Of a DNA stretch of 64,000 nucleotides, positions 34,663-46,990 are shown in pieces (within the stretch, counting starts at the first letter, position 1; every line of letters starts with the position of its first letter). This DNA comes from Cryptomeria japonica (lineage: Eukaryota; Streptophyta; Pinopsida; Cupressales; Cupressaceae), in contig NC_081413.1 of assembly GCF_030272615.1 (NCBI RefSeq), positions 164,207,080 through 164,271,079 of the forward strand. The letters run 5' to 3'. The translations under genes were made by a program, and so were the position numbers. The notes beneath the pieces were generated by a model, which saw nothing but the letters and a program-made list of their open reading frames with translations, made no database searches and was not told where the DNA came from.

Positions 34663-37332
34663 TGTCAGACACAATGTACCACTGAGAGGGGGGTGAATTA
34701 GTGGTTCTCAAACTTTTCCCTTAAACAATCCTATGTGAGTATATCAGTTAATAGATATAACTAAATGCAGACTTACTGGTTAGAGGGGAGACTAATCACA
34801 AATGTATTCACACATAAAGGGACATCACATAACACCAGCATATACAAGGAAAACCCAAGATGGGAAAAACCTTGGTGAGAAAAGTTGCTGGAGTCTACTG
34901 CTCCGACCCAGCCTCACAATGAATCTTTGATTACAATATTTAGGGCACCAAACTAAGGATCACCAACCCCTGATTTTAGGGCACCAACCTAAAGAGATAC
35001 AACCCCTACACCGTGCTACAACTCAGTGAATACAAAACATAATCATTTATAAATTAATAACCTTGTTACAAATGGATTTTGTAACACCTCTACAAATCTC
35101 TCTATTGGATCTCCTATCTATTTCACTATCAGTTCTCTCTCTCACCCTCTTATAGTTGTAACCTTATCTCTTGCTGCAACCTTATTGGTTTAACCGCTTC
35201 TCCTTCTGTGTTGATTCTCTCACCATCGGTTCTCTCTGCTAGTTCTCTTTCTTTCGGTTCTCTCTGTTGGTTCTCTCTTCTCTCAACTTCTTTGTTGCTT
35301 TCCATAGGTCTTGATGACTTAGTCAGATGTCTACCATCTAAAACATGTCAGTTCTCATTTTCCCTTCTCTGCAATCTTCTATGGCTCTTCTCTACTAATT
35401 TGGTCACCACCAATTTCCTCCTCTATTAGACTCAATGACCGACTACCAATTGAACTCTTCAACTAGTTTCTCACTCACACACACTTAGTCTCTTTTTTGA
35501 TACTCATTGAGTACTTGACTGATTTTCTCTTGCATGCAGCAGCAACACTCTCTCATTCAGCAAAACAAACAATATCTTTGGCTCACAACATATAGCCATA
35601 TTTTCCTACCAAGACATGAGTTTGAACTTCGCACCTTAGGGTTTCTTCCACTAATCACGAGGCACAATGAATCTAATCAGATCTCCTTCCAAAGATTGAC
35701 TACCTGCAACAAATCAATCAAACTTTGCCAATCTCATGGCTCCTAAAACATGTTTGCTAAGTGTATCAAACATGGCCCTATTCCTCGACCTACTTCTATC
35801 AATCACCATAAATATCTTAGTTGTTTCCTTTGACAAGTGAGCACAAAGATTAGATCATCCTTCCTTGATCCACTCACCAAACTGCTCCTTCAATCTACTT
35901 CAATCTACAAGATCAGTCCTTTTTGGATTTTTAATGTTTTCTTCATCTCGGGCCTCAATCCTTTTCTTTTCTTCCTTGAGCCTCACAATCAATATTTAAT
36001 GTCGACCAACCGCCAGCTACCTCACCGACACAGTACTTTACCAACCTTTTCAAGCTTGCCACTTCAACTCCACATGGCATCCTTGACGATATCCACCTCA
36101 ACAAAGATCTTTGTGTCAGCTAGACTCGGTCACCAAAAATCAACACACAACTGGTCCTTCTTTTCTGCCAGTTCACTAACCTTACTGGTATCTCACACTT
36201 TACCGGTTAACCATCATGTCTGCACTTTGTTGATCTATTAGTGGAACACATCAACTGGTCACCAGACATGCCTATCCATAGCATGCTCATTCTCATCAAG
36301 TAGGAGCACATCACTTAGCCTCTTTGTTCTCTTACTGGTTCTCATACTTATTTGTAGGTACCTTGGTGACACCATGTCATGAACCTTCATTTGTTTCCAT
36401 TTGAGGCATTTGCATGCTGGTTGCACTCTCTATCTACAGCTGCTCCACTTTTCCTTCTTCATCATCAAACTGGACTATATCTCAACCAATTTGTCAAGGT
36501 GACAAACCCATCACTTCTTTACTCTTCCTTTTCTTTCTTGGTGGCACAATTTGTCAACCCATTCTGATCCGGTGCACATCTATGATTACATGCACATGAC
36601 GCATCCTTTTGGTGTGTGCCTTCAATCACCTGCCTTCTACTTTTGTCTTATCTCATAGAACTAAGATGCATACTTTGCATAATAGGAGATAAGCTCCACT
36701 TACTAGTGGGAGTGAGTCCTTGTCATCTACGTCCTGCAATGCACTCATGTGGCTTCCCTGTTTGTGTAGTGTATCTTTAAACATGCACATGTGATATGGC
36801 ATGGGCACATTCACTGTCAGTCATCTCTTCACATGGTGACTACATCTATATCCGGTGGAGTCCTGTTGTTCTACATCTACACAACATATCGGTGACCTTT
36901 AAATCCTTCTCCTCCAATGTTGATGTGATTCAGGTAATATTTTGCCTCTTCATCACAAACAACAACTCAATCATCCTACTCACCCTGCTTGTACACTTGT
37001 CATATGCTTGTCTATTGGTAACTACTCACTTAGTTGATTTATCTTTTTTGTGTCAACACATCACTTACCCGATGACATATTCTCCTTACCGGTGATAGAC
37101 TATATCGGTAACCTATATGTTTCATTCACACAAGTCAACCACTAACTTGTGTACCAGTGACTCCATTGGTCATTCCTCTGAATGACATTATGTCCCTTAC
37201 CGGTGCACTGCAACACAAGGTGATATCAAAGATATCTCATTCTGTATGCATCCTTGATAGTGTTGCAAATTCATCTCTTATATCGGTAGCCATCCTATAT
37301 CAGTTGACATCAATGACAACACAATGCCAATA
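34663..37332 (-). repeat. Copia-B 5' LTR (right copy)
   Basis: 2,670 bp, TGTCAGACAC ... ATGCCAATA on the plus strand; the last two bases changed from CA to TA. A G-rich tract at 34688-34693 (C tract in element orientation) lies about 25-30 bp from the LTR end, as in the other copia elements here. Confidence 0.93.
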
Positions 37333-37337
37333 GTGAG

Positions 37338-38835
37338 AACGACCCAAGTGAGTACACCTAGAACTAAGCTTTCTGACTCACTCTAAAAAAGTAGGCCTCT
37401 CATGATTAAAGTCTTGAAGGATGGGATTATTTGAGTTTTCTATTTTGAGATCTCTCATATAGGACATTTAGTAGGGCCTCGCGGTCTCAATCACGCTTGC
37501 ATGACTACTTCTTGTTTTGGTACCTTGTTGGGCTAAAGGCATCAATTGTGCTTGCACGACTACAAGGGTTAATTCCAAATGAAAATCCTTACTATGAACC
37601 CTAAGATAGAAGCTACCTAGTTCACCTCTGAAAGGGCGATAATCCTTGTGCAAGAGAGATAGTAACTCTCCCAAGACACTTTCCATATCGTTCCCCCATT
37701 TACATTTGGAGTTGGATAATACAGCATTGAGAATCCATTGTGTGAGACTTAGTGGTCGTATTCTGATTAGTTATTGGGTGTGTACCTAAGTTTCCAAGAA
37801 AAGGTTTTCTCTCTTAGCCAACTTCCTTAGAGTTTAGCATGTTGTTCTTGAGGTCACTTATCATATCGCGTGTTTGTTGTGTTTTCATCCTTGGCACTGA
37901 AACTAAAACATCTAAAATTGGAAAACATAACCAAAACATCAAACACTATTGGTCAAAAAGTTGTCAAAGTAAAAAATTTATCTCTGCTTTGTCATAAGTT
38001 GTATGAGTTTCCTAGTTCATCGTACAAGAAAGCTAGTTCATCATTCTTTCATGTCTAAATTTTGGTACGAGTCATATCAGCAGAAGTTCTTTTTTATCAA
38101 TTATTGTATGGTTTTCTCTAAATTGTCATACGAGATTCCTAGTTTGTCATATGAGACTGTCTAAATTGTTGTCTGGGAGTCCTTAATCTGTCGTATGAGG
38201 TTTTGTCTTTGTCAGGATAGAGTTGTCTTACTGCATGTATTTTCTAGATCTATCATGTTTTCTTGGTCAATTTATAATGAGCGTATACACCTTATATCTA
38301 TCATTTTGTGTTTTGGTTGTCTTCTTAGTTTGCTCAGTTAAGTAATCTTTTGTCAAAATGGATTCTAGGACTAGACACCCCAAGATTTTCAAGTATTCAT
38401 CTTCAACAAGTTCAAGATCTAAAATGTCAAAGTGCATCATCACCTCTTTGATAAATTGATCACTCAAAAGATAGTTTCTCATCAGGATCTATCATCCTCT
38501 ATCATGAAACTGCAATGTTTAGTTAGCCTAACCTCGTCCCATATTATAGGATATATCATTCCTATTGGACTTGGTCTTTATCAAAATCATCATCATTGCA
38601 CTTCAATCGAAGATCGAAAAACTTACAAACTTACAAATACTTGAATTATCTTTTTGTGTCATATCACTATCATATCTACATTGACAGTTGGTCACTTATC
38701 AAAATACCTTTTAGACAATTGAATCCTTGCACAATATTCTACACACGTGTATACTCCTTTTAACTAGAGCGCAGAGATGTAAGATCACAGAAACGGAAAT
38801 AGAAACATTTGAAATGACTGAGGATTATAGGAAAC
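37338..38835 (+). other. Gypsy-A leader, second part, with TCGTA(C/T)GAG repeats
   Basis: Non-coding DNA between Copia-B and the gag start. Ogre elements often have an extra frame here, but I see none longer than about 70 codons. The motif GTC(G/A)TA(C/T)GAG recurs at about 38125, 38146 and 38190, with weaker forms at 37991, 38019 and 38064, and others in the first leader part at 27851 and 27895. Confidence 0.55.
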
Positions 38836-41635
38836 ATGGCATACCAAAACGAAATACAAGAAGAAGACATAACAAATCAACATATTAGAGAAATCAAACA
38901 AGATCCTAAATTCAATAAGTTTATGGAGAAAATATTGGAGGGAGAAAAAGAAAAATACTTCCTAATGTTAGCAAAATCTGGCACTACACTCCCCCAAGAT
39001 TTTGATGTGAGCAATTTGGGACAAAAGAGAAGTGACCCTTTCCATGATAACAAATGACATGAGGGAATTTCCAATCACAAAAAGGACAACACATCAATTC
39101 TTGATAACATAAGAACTAATAAGGAAACTTTCATTCCCAAAAGGGATGATGTAGAAATACTCAACAATGCCAAATCTAATGAGGACACAAGAAAGATTCG
39201 AGATGATATAAGAAGAGATCAAGATCATACTAGAATGCAAACTCATGGTTATACAAGAATAAACCATGTTGATAATCCTCTCAGAGCTCTTACACAAAAA
39301 ATACAAATGTTGCAAACATAGACTCAAGATGTGCAGAGAGGCACTGTTAGAAGATATTCGCTTCAAGAAATATGTCCTTACCCATTCGACAAAAATATAA
39401 ACACGATACCATTTCCTACAGGTTGTGAAACTCCTAGATATGATAAATATAATGGAAGCACTGATCCCCGAGATCATATATGATAATTTTGCACAATGAG
39501 TATGGAGTTTGTACATGAGGATACATACCTAATGAGATTATTTCTAAAGAGCTTAAGTGGACTAGCTATGGAATGGTTCTCCAAACTTCCACTTGGAATT
39601 AGATCATTCACAGAATTGGTGGATAAGTTTTTTTCACAATACTCTTACAACATTCATCATGAGGTCACAATGCTAGACCTATGTAATACTAAACAAAAGA
39701 GTAGAGAACCTTTCATGATGTTTCTACAAAGATGGAGATAGTTAGATTCATGATATCCTCATATGGTGCCAGAATATGAGAAACTGTACATATTCATCGA
39801 CAACCTAAATGGACAAATGAGTTATCATCTAAAAATGCAATGCCATCAAAATTTTGAAAAGATGATTGGTAATGGAATCAGAATGGAGGAAGCCATGGTA
39901 AAGAAGGGTGAGTTGAATCTTCCTAAGAACAATGATAAGCCAAAATTTTGGAATAGAAATCAAAATATCATCAATGATGAGATAGTGGATAACAACAATG
40001 TAAAACCAAAGCAACCGGTTTTCAATTTATCCAATCACTCAACATCGGCTCAACAAAACAACAATCACCAAAAATCAACTTTCAACAATTTCTTTCGAAG
40101 GAAATTTAAAAACATTGGTGGGCCACTTGGGTTAGTATTAAAGATGTTTCTCACAAAAAAGTTTATTACTATGCCAGAAGGAAGAAACTTCGAACCTCAA
40201 GTGAAACCCTCTTGGTGGAACAACAACCATTATTGCAATTTTCATCAAAACAAGGGACACCACATGGATAATTGTCAGTGGTTGAAACATTTCATCGAAG
40301 ATTTGATTGATAATGGAGTGATAACTATAGATGGACATATGACAAATGAATCTCATACATTTTTCAATACTATTCTTCCTAACTATGACAAGGGTAAATC
40401 ATCAGCAACACATAATGGTAAGGGGAAAGAAAAGGTGAACTATGCTCATGCATATGACAATGTGGTAAATGTGATTGTGGTTAAAGAGAAACAACATCAA
40501 GAACCTACTCATGCTATCACAAGAAGCAAAGCCAATGTTTTTTGGTCAGATCCTACAACTAAAATGTCATCCACTTCAAAACAATGCAGTCTCATGGATC
40601 AACTACAAAAAACTCCCGTGCATATATCCATCCTATAACTTTTAAGGCTTTCACCTGCACACAAAGAAATTCTTGAAAGAACATTAGTACATATAACAGT
40701 GTCCAAATATCTTGATGTAGATCAATTCCAAACCATGGTGGGACATCTCACAGCCCCTCACTACTTATCATTCACTAAAGAAGGTGACATGTCCTTGCAA
40801 CATCCCCATAACACTCCCTTGCATATTGAAGTCCTCATTCATAAGACGCGTGTTAAACATGTCCTAATAGATGGGGGATTTGGCTTAAACATTTTCTCAT
40901 TGAGTCTTGTCCATGCTCTAGGTTATTTTGAAGATGCGGTTGATCCCCAGAAAAAGATCACAATCAAAGCATATGATGAAGAAGAGTGTTCCTCTAAAGG
41001 AATTGTGGTATTACCCATCAGAGTGGGACCTTTACAAAAAGACATAGCATGCCAAGTTCTAGACTTGGACTTATCATACAACATACTTTTGGGAAGACCA
41101 TGGATACATGACATACAAGATATTCTATCAACATATCATCAGTGCATGAAATTTCCCTACAATGGGTAGGAAATCATGATCTCAATAGATTCAAATCCAT
41201 TTCAGTACTGTAGTAATCTAAAACCAGCTCAAAACATCATTGTTCCTAATAATAGGAAGGCATCGTCTTCAAACACACAATCCAAGGAAAAATCATTTGT
41301 CTCAATTTTGTCAAGTATGAAAAAACAAATGTAGCTAAGAGATCGAGGAAATGGAGAATATTCACTATCATAGTTACCACTTTCTCCTAAATCCTATGAA
41401 AAACCATCAAACTCTAAACATTAACCAATTGTGAAACATATTCCAATATTTGATGGAGCATTTGTTAGTGTTGGGACCTTATCAGAGGAAACAAAAGACA
41501 AAGATGTGCTATAGTGGCTATACAAGAATGATGAATTCCAACAAAAGATCAACAATGTCAGAATACCTACAGAAAAATATGGAAAAGGATTTAACATTCT
41601 TCAGAAAATGGGATACACTGGAACAGGTCCTATAG
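38836..41635 (+). pseudogene. Gypsy-A gag, protease and start of G-patch, broken
   Basis: One frame with nonsense codons (for example 39055, 39481, 39739, 40636, 41167) from ATG at 38836. Gag N-terminus: NQHIREIKQDPKFNKFMEK. Capsid around 39420-39760: LFLKSLSGLAMEWFSKLP and FTELVDKFFSQYSYN, the Retrotrans_gag core. A Cys/His cluster follows, NHYCNFHQNKGHHMDNCQWL (about 40230). The aspartic protease has KHVLIDGGFGLNIFS (Asp at 40870) and LSYNILLGRPWIHDI. The frame continues to KMGYTGTGPI, the front half of a G-patch-like motif, and is cut by Gypsy-C at 41635. After the insertion the frame continues G-KRK at 49571, so the break is exact. Confidence 0.87.
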
Positions 41636-43233
41636 TGATGCAGAGTGCACACAACAGGAACTGTCAAATAGGCTCACAGTCTTTCAGACTCAAAAGATGG
41701 CTATTCCAACCTATTATACCTTACCCACACTTGGCAAGGAAGTGTAAGACCACCCTCACACAAACCTTAAGACCTATCCAAGACCAAACCCAATCCCTTA
41801 TGGGTTACTCAACTTAGACTCAAAAGTTGACTCAGTGACTCAATCCCTTAATGAGGCTCAAACAAGGAAAATGCCTCAAATCCACTCTCTGATAATAAAC
41901 AGTAGTATAGACACCTTCTATGACCCTAAACAACCAAAATCCAACAACTAGTTTGACTCCCCAAACCCTACAATGCCAACTTCACTTTTAGGCCTACTAG
42001 GCTACTAGGTCTCACAACTGGAAATCGGGTAACAAAATATTAATTTCTCAAACAACTTGCTGCTTTTTTGACTTATTTGGGACCTCTTCAAGGTGAAAAC
42101 ACAACTCCCAAAAGGGCAGAGCCTCAATCCACTCCTGCACCACCAAACCCTACACGGTTCACAGGCCTAATTGGCCAGACTAGGCATGGAACACAAGCAT
42201 AAAGTCTAATGATGGGTACATAAGACTAGGGAAGTGATTTGGGAAAGTGTATTCACCCTTCTAAGACAAGTTCCAATGGTTTTTAGGACTTTTCTTACTG
42301 CTGTCCTGAACCATTTCTTCCATATACCGATCTGCTTGGTTGAATACATGAGGATATTCAACCTAGGGCTTGCAAGTACACCATGAAAATGCCTTCACCA
42401 GATCCTGAGAATTTGGGATATTAAAATAAATCATCAAACCTTGCAAATTACAAAGGTGTTTGAATTAATACCTCTGGAATTGCAAGATATTGTCCATTTA
42501 GTCACAAAACCCTTAAAATCCTAGGTTTCCACAGTAGTTTTAGAAAAAATTCAATAACTTTCACAATACAACTCCAAATTCTCTCAAATCAGACCCAAAT
42601 GAAATTTATCTCACATATATATGCAACCATGAACCTTTTTTTTTATTTTACAATCCGTACAAATCCGTACAATCACATTTTTGCTTAGAAAATTGGTTTT
42701 TATTCAAAAATTTCAAGTGTCTTCTCCACACAAATTGCTCCAAATTCATCCAACCCCTTGGGCATCAATGTGAGGGCCTAAATAGGTATCCTACATCAGT
42801 TTAAACCAAATTGAGGGGGTTGGGGCAATTAGAACCATCATTTAACAACTTTTCAAAAAGTTGTCAAAGTTGCTAAATGTTGTCAAAGCAACTTTTTGCA
42901 ACTTTTACATTTTTTTTCATTTTAAGACTCCAAAATGATTTAAAACTTATAAATGGCTCCAACATGTCTAAAATGACTACTAAACATTAGAAATCTACCT
43001 CCTAATGCCAAAACTCATTAATATGAGAAAATGCCCTATTGGACCTAGAAGGATCCTAGTGGACTAAGGCTAACTCCAGGTTTATAGAATGACCTTAGAG
43101 TTCCTTGACCACACAAAAAGGATCAATTACACCTATGGATGATTGACATTCATCCTTATTACATCATGCAAACTAAAAACAAAAAAACTTGAAAGGAAAA
43201 AAAATCATGTTCATGTCTAGATGCCCTACACCA
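41636..43233 (-). repeat. Gypsy-C 3' LTR (left copy)
   Basis: 1,598 bp, TGATGCAGAGTGCACAC ... CCTACACCA on the plus strand, matching 47968-49565 with about 4-6 per cent differences by eye in the stretches I compared. The minus-strand bases before it (43234-43252) are purine-rich (TGTGGAGTA) and probably the polypurine tract. Confidence 0.95.
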
Positions 43234-43255
43234 TACTCCACAGGTTCAAAAGAAC

Positions 43256-43740
43256 TCAAGTCCTTTGAGTTGGAATGCTCTCAAACTGAAACCCTACCTT
43301 TTTAGTGACCTCCTTATTCATCCATGTGGCTTCCTCCATGGTTTGGTGTTTCCATTTGACCAAGTATTCATAATACACTTTCCTCCTTGTATGTTTGATC
43401 ACCCGCTTGTCAAGAATGCTCTCAATCTCTAACATGGATGGCTGGGATATCTTCTTGAGTGACTCATCTTGCTGGAAATCTGATTCACCTGCAACAAAAA
43501 CATCATCTATAGATCCTTTATAAGGATACAAGTCAGCAACATTAAAAATAGGTGACAAACCAATAGAAGAAGGTAAGTCCACTTTGTAGGCATTGTTACC
43601 ACACTTCTTGAGGATCTTGCAAGGACCAAGCTTCTTCATCAACAAATTAGTATATTTCTCCTTAGGTAACCTCTCCTTTTTCAAATGTACCATCACTAGA
43701 TCACCCACTTTGAATTGCAAATCTCTTCTCTTCTTATCTG
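43256..43740 (-). pseudogene. Gypsy-C integrase C-terminus and chromodomain
   Basis: The C-terminal end of the polyprotein. It starts with the integrase tail LQFKVGDLVMVHLKKERLP and KLGPCKILKKCGNNAYKVDLP. The chromodomain (about 43432-43300) reads EIESILDKRVIKHTRRK, YYEYLVKWKHQTMEEATW, with the YLVKW...EATW core intact. Chromodomains of plant chromoviruses direct integration toward heterochromatin by binding histone marks. The stop at 43256 is the natural end, about 20 bp before the LTR. Confidence 0.92.
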
Positions 43741-43756
43741 CTACTTCCTTATACTT

Positions 43757-44600
43757 TTATGTGGTATGGTGTAGCCGGTTCCTTACTTGTTCATGCACAT
43801 CCTTCATTACCTCTGCAAAATCTTCACCCAAAGCACTCTTCTTCTCCAAATGACTAACATCTCTGAGTTCCATTATCCCTCTAGGGTGTACACCATAAAC
43901 AACTTGAAAAGGTGTCATACCTGTACTCCTGTTAATGGAATCATTGTAAGAAAATTCAGCTTGTGCCAAGATAGAATCCCAACTTGAATCATATTCTTGT
44001 GTTAGGCATCTCAAGAGGTTTCCAAGTGACCTATTGATAACCTCTATCCATCTGATTGAGGGTGATATGTTGAAGATAAGGCAACATTGGTGCCAAGCTT
44101 TTTCCATAAGGTCCTCCAAAAGTGACCTATAAACTTAGGATCCCTATCTGATATGATTGACATAGGTAATCCATGAAGTCTAACTACCTCTTTAAAGAAT
44201 AAACCTACAACATGTGAAGCATCATGAGTGGTTTTGCAAGGAATAAAGTGATCCATCTTGGAAAATCTGTCCACAACCACATACACACTATCATAACCAG
44301 ATTTGGTTCTTGGAAGACCAAGCACAAAGTCCATACTTACTGAATCCCATGGCTTTGAAGGGATAGGTAATGGTGTATATAATCCTGCATTAGATGTTTG
44401 GCCCTTGGCCCTCTGACAAATAAAACAAGTCTCAGCAAACTTTCTTACATCAGTCTGAAGTTTAGGCCAATAATAAAATCTTCTTACCAACTCCAATGTT
44501 TTATCTATCCCAAAGTGACCTGCTAGACTCCCACAATGCTTTTCCTTGATTATATTCTCCCTTACTGACCCTTTAAGTACACAAAGAAAACTACCTTTGA
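43757..44600 (-). pseudogene. Gypsy-C integrase, frameshifted
   Basis: The HHCC zinc domain is intact (CGSLAGHFGIDKTLELV ... FAETCFICQRAKG). The catalytic core has Asp in SVSMDFVLGLP and Asp in SIISDRDPKF. Just before the expected catalytic Glu the frame breaks: STYHPQSDG is followed by a stop at about 44044-44060, and the next frame reads EVINRSLGNLLRC. A small deletion (about 4 bases) in the usual DGQTEV segment explains the shift. A further stop lies at 43757 before the C-terminal tail. Confidence 0.9.
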
Positions 44601-44677
44601 ACACAATAGGAAGTGTCAAATTGGCTCACAGTCTTTCAAACTCAAAAGGTGACTATTCCAACCTAGTCTACCTTTGA
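44601..44677 (-). repeat. 77-bp insert in Gypsy-C pol derived from its own LTR
   Basis: The segment AGTGTCAAATTGGCTCAC (44612-44629) through CCAACCTAGTCTACCTT copies the LTR stretch at about 47984-48054 nearly base for base. The short sequence CTACCTTTGAACA occurs on both sides (44591-44603 and 44668-44680). Skipping 77 bp rejoins the pol frame (DGFLFKG to FLCVLKGS), so it is an insertion. It ends the upstream frame at 44616 and shifts the frame of integrase. Confidence 0.85.
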
Positions 44678-46990
44678 ACAAAAATCCATCTTGTATCAGA
44701 AACTCAGAAAAATCAATATGATACCTTGTTGTCCTATCCATGCATACCTTATAGATTTCCATGAAATCATCATCCGTAGCATACATTTCCTTTATTGTGT
44801 GTATACCTGCACTTTCCAATTGAACTTCTTGGATAGTTAAACTCCTCCTTCTTAAAGCATCAGCAACCTTATTAGCAACACCTTTCATATGTTTTATTGT
44901 AAAAGTATAAGATTGCAAGAATTCCATCCATTTAACATGTCTATGATAAAGTTTCTCCTGCCTATTTAGAAAACTCAAAGCATGATTATTTGTGAACACA
45001 ATAAATTCCTTAGGGAGTAGGTAGTGCCTCCATTTTCTCAAGGCTTGGACCATAGCATAGAGTTCAAGGTCATAGGTAGAGTACTTTTGTTTAGCCTCAT
45101 TCAACTTTTCACTAAAGAAAGCTACTGGCCTCCCTTCTTGGCTTAGGACTCCTTCAATAGCTTTATTGGTAGCATCACATTCTACCACAAAAACTTTATG
45201 AAAATATGGAAGTACAAGGGTGGGAAGTGCTGCAATCTTCCTTTTCAACGTGTCAAATGACCTGCTGGCTTCATTGGTCCATACAAACACACATTTCCTT
45301 CCACCTTTTATGGTATCTATGAGTGGAGCACAAATTCCACTAAAGTTTCTAATGAAATTTCTATAGAAACTACACAAGCCATGAAAAATTTTTACCTCAG
45401 TTGCATTGGTAGGTGCTGGCCAACTAAGGATGGCTTCAACTTTGGATGGATCCATTTTCAAATTTCCTTTTGAGATGACAAATCCTAGGAAAACCAACTC
45501 TTCTTGCCTGAATGAACACTTCTCAAGGTTGATTTTCAGTTGCTCTTCATGGAGTTTCTTGAGGACCATGTCCAAGTGTTTGAGGTGCTCTTCCTTGCTG
45601 CTGCTAAACACCAAAATATCATCCATATTGACTACAACAAACTTGTTAATGAAAGGTGCTAGGACTTCATTCATCAAGTGCATAAAAATGCTAGGAGCAT
45701 TAGATAAACCAAAAGGCATTACAACCCACTCAAACAAACCTTCATTGGTCTTGAAAGCTATTTTCCATTCATCTCCTTGTCTAATCCTTATCTGATGGTA
45801 TCCGCTTTTGAGGTCAATCTTTGAGTAGTACTTAGCTCCTCCTAAACAATCCATGAGATCTTCCAATCTAGGCATAGGAAAACAGTATCTGATGGTTATC
45901 TTATTGATTGCTCTAGAGTCAACACATAATCTCCAAGTTCCTTCTTTCTTAGGTGCAAGGACTGCTGGTACAACACAAGGACTAACACTCTTCCTTATGA
46001 AACCCTTCTCCAACAATTCTTGAATCTGCCTTGCTATTTCTACATTTTGTTCAGGGGTGAGTTTGTAAGCAGCCTTATTAGGCAAAGTGGCTCCTGGGAT
46101 CAGATCTATACAATGACTGATCATCCTTTCAGGGGGTAAGGTATCATTGGTACCATCTACAACAATTCCTTTATACTGATCCAACAGATTAGAAATCTCC
46201 TTGGGGCCTACATTCTTCAACAAATTCTAGTTTTTCTCTTGCTTGGGTATGCTATCCTTAGGCTTCACCACAACAGCAAAACACATGGTATGGTCCTCCT
46301 TTAGGCCTTTCATGAACTCCTTCTATCCAACCAGCATCACATTGCCAATCGAGTTCTTTTCCTATCCATCAGTTGGTAAGGAAGTCATTGTGAAATTTTC
46401 ACTGTTCTTCTTGATGTGATACACATTCCTCTTGCCATCATGTTGAGCACTCGTGTCATACTGCCAAGGTCTCCCTAGAAGAAGATGGCATGCATCCATA
46501 TTCAGTACTTCACACAAAACTTTGTCTTCATAACCACCGATTGAAAAACTGACCCAACATTGCTCATCAACTAGTGTTTACTGCTCCTTATTCAACCATG
46601 ATACTTTATAGGGGTTAGGATGGGGTATTTTCTTCAATCCTAACTTCTTAATCATCTCAATAGAAGTCAAGTTCTCAGTAGAACCAGAATCAACTATTAC
46701 TCTACATACTTTACCATTCACGAAACATTTGGTTCGGAACAAGGACTTTCTCTATGGTGGCTCCTTGTTGATTGATGCCAAAAGTGTTCTATTGAACATA
46801 ATACATTCTCCATTTACTAGATCAGCAAGTCTTGATGAGGTGGTGTGATATGATGTGGTACTTTTATGGTCATCATCTTGGGCTAGCTGCACCCTTCTTT
46901 CTCCTTGCTGATCTAAACTACTGCTTGCTTTCTCAGGACACCTAAATGACTGGTGACCTACTTGGTTACATGAGAAACATCTCCCAGTGA
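44616..46990 (-). pseudogene. Gypsy-C protease, reverse transcriptase and RNase H
   Basis: A continuous frame from gag. The protease (about 46740-46400) contains CRVIVDSGSTENLTS and CHLLLGRPWQYD. After stops near 46741, 46577 and 46228, an unbroken stretch of 535 codons (46223-44616) holds RT and RNase H. RT shows VPAVLAPKKEGTWRLCVDSR, YYSKIDLKSGYHQIR and VMPFGLSNAPSIF. The active site reads NMDD at 45618-45629 instead of YMDD/YVDD, which should weaken or abolish polymerisation. RNase H reads VFVVECDATNKAIEGVLSQ, KYSTYDLELYAMV and KHMKGVANKVADALRRR, with the catalytic Asp-Glu-Asp residues present. The last 17 residues are not pol but translate the LTR-derived insert. Confidence 0.93.

Larger units (their letters stand above)
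28298..37332 (-). mobile_element. Copia-B: gag-only copia-type element with 2.7-kb LTRs
   Basis: The minus-strand element of 9,035 bp has the target duplication GTGAG at 28293-28297 and 37333-37337. The LTRs are 28298-30963 and 34663-37332, differing by several per cent by eye. The 3.7-kb interior has an iMet-type primer site, a long UBN2-type gag with coiled coil and zinc knuckles, then about 1.6 kb with no protease, integrase, reverse transcriptase or RNase H, then two polypurine tracts. LTRs plus gag without pol is the terminal-repeat-with-gag (TR-GAG) type of non-autonomous element, which needs a related copia for enzymes. Copia-A shares its upstream polypurine block and could be such a relative. 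It lies in the leader of Gypsy-A. Confidence 0.9.

Noticed and set aside
28298-37332. CRISPR-like or tandem array, suggested by long direct repeats
   Set aside because: Two 2.7-kb repeats with TG...CA ends, target duplication and gag between them are LTRs, not an array.
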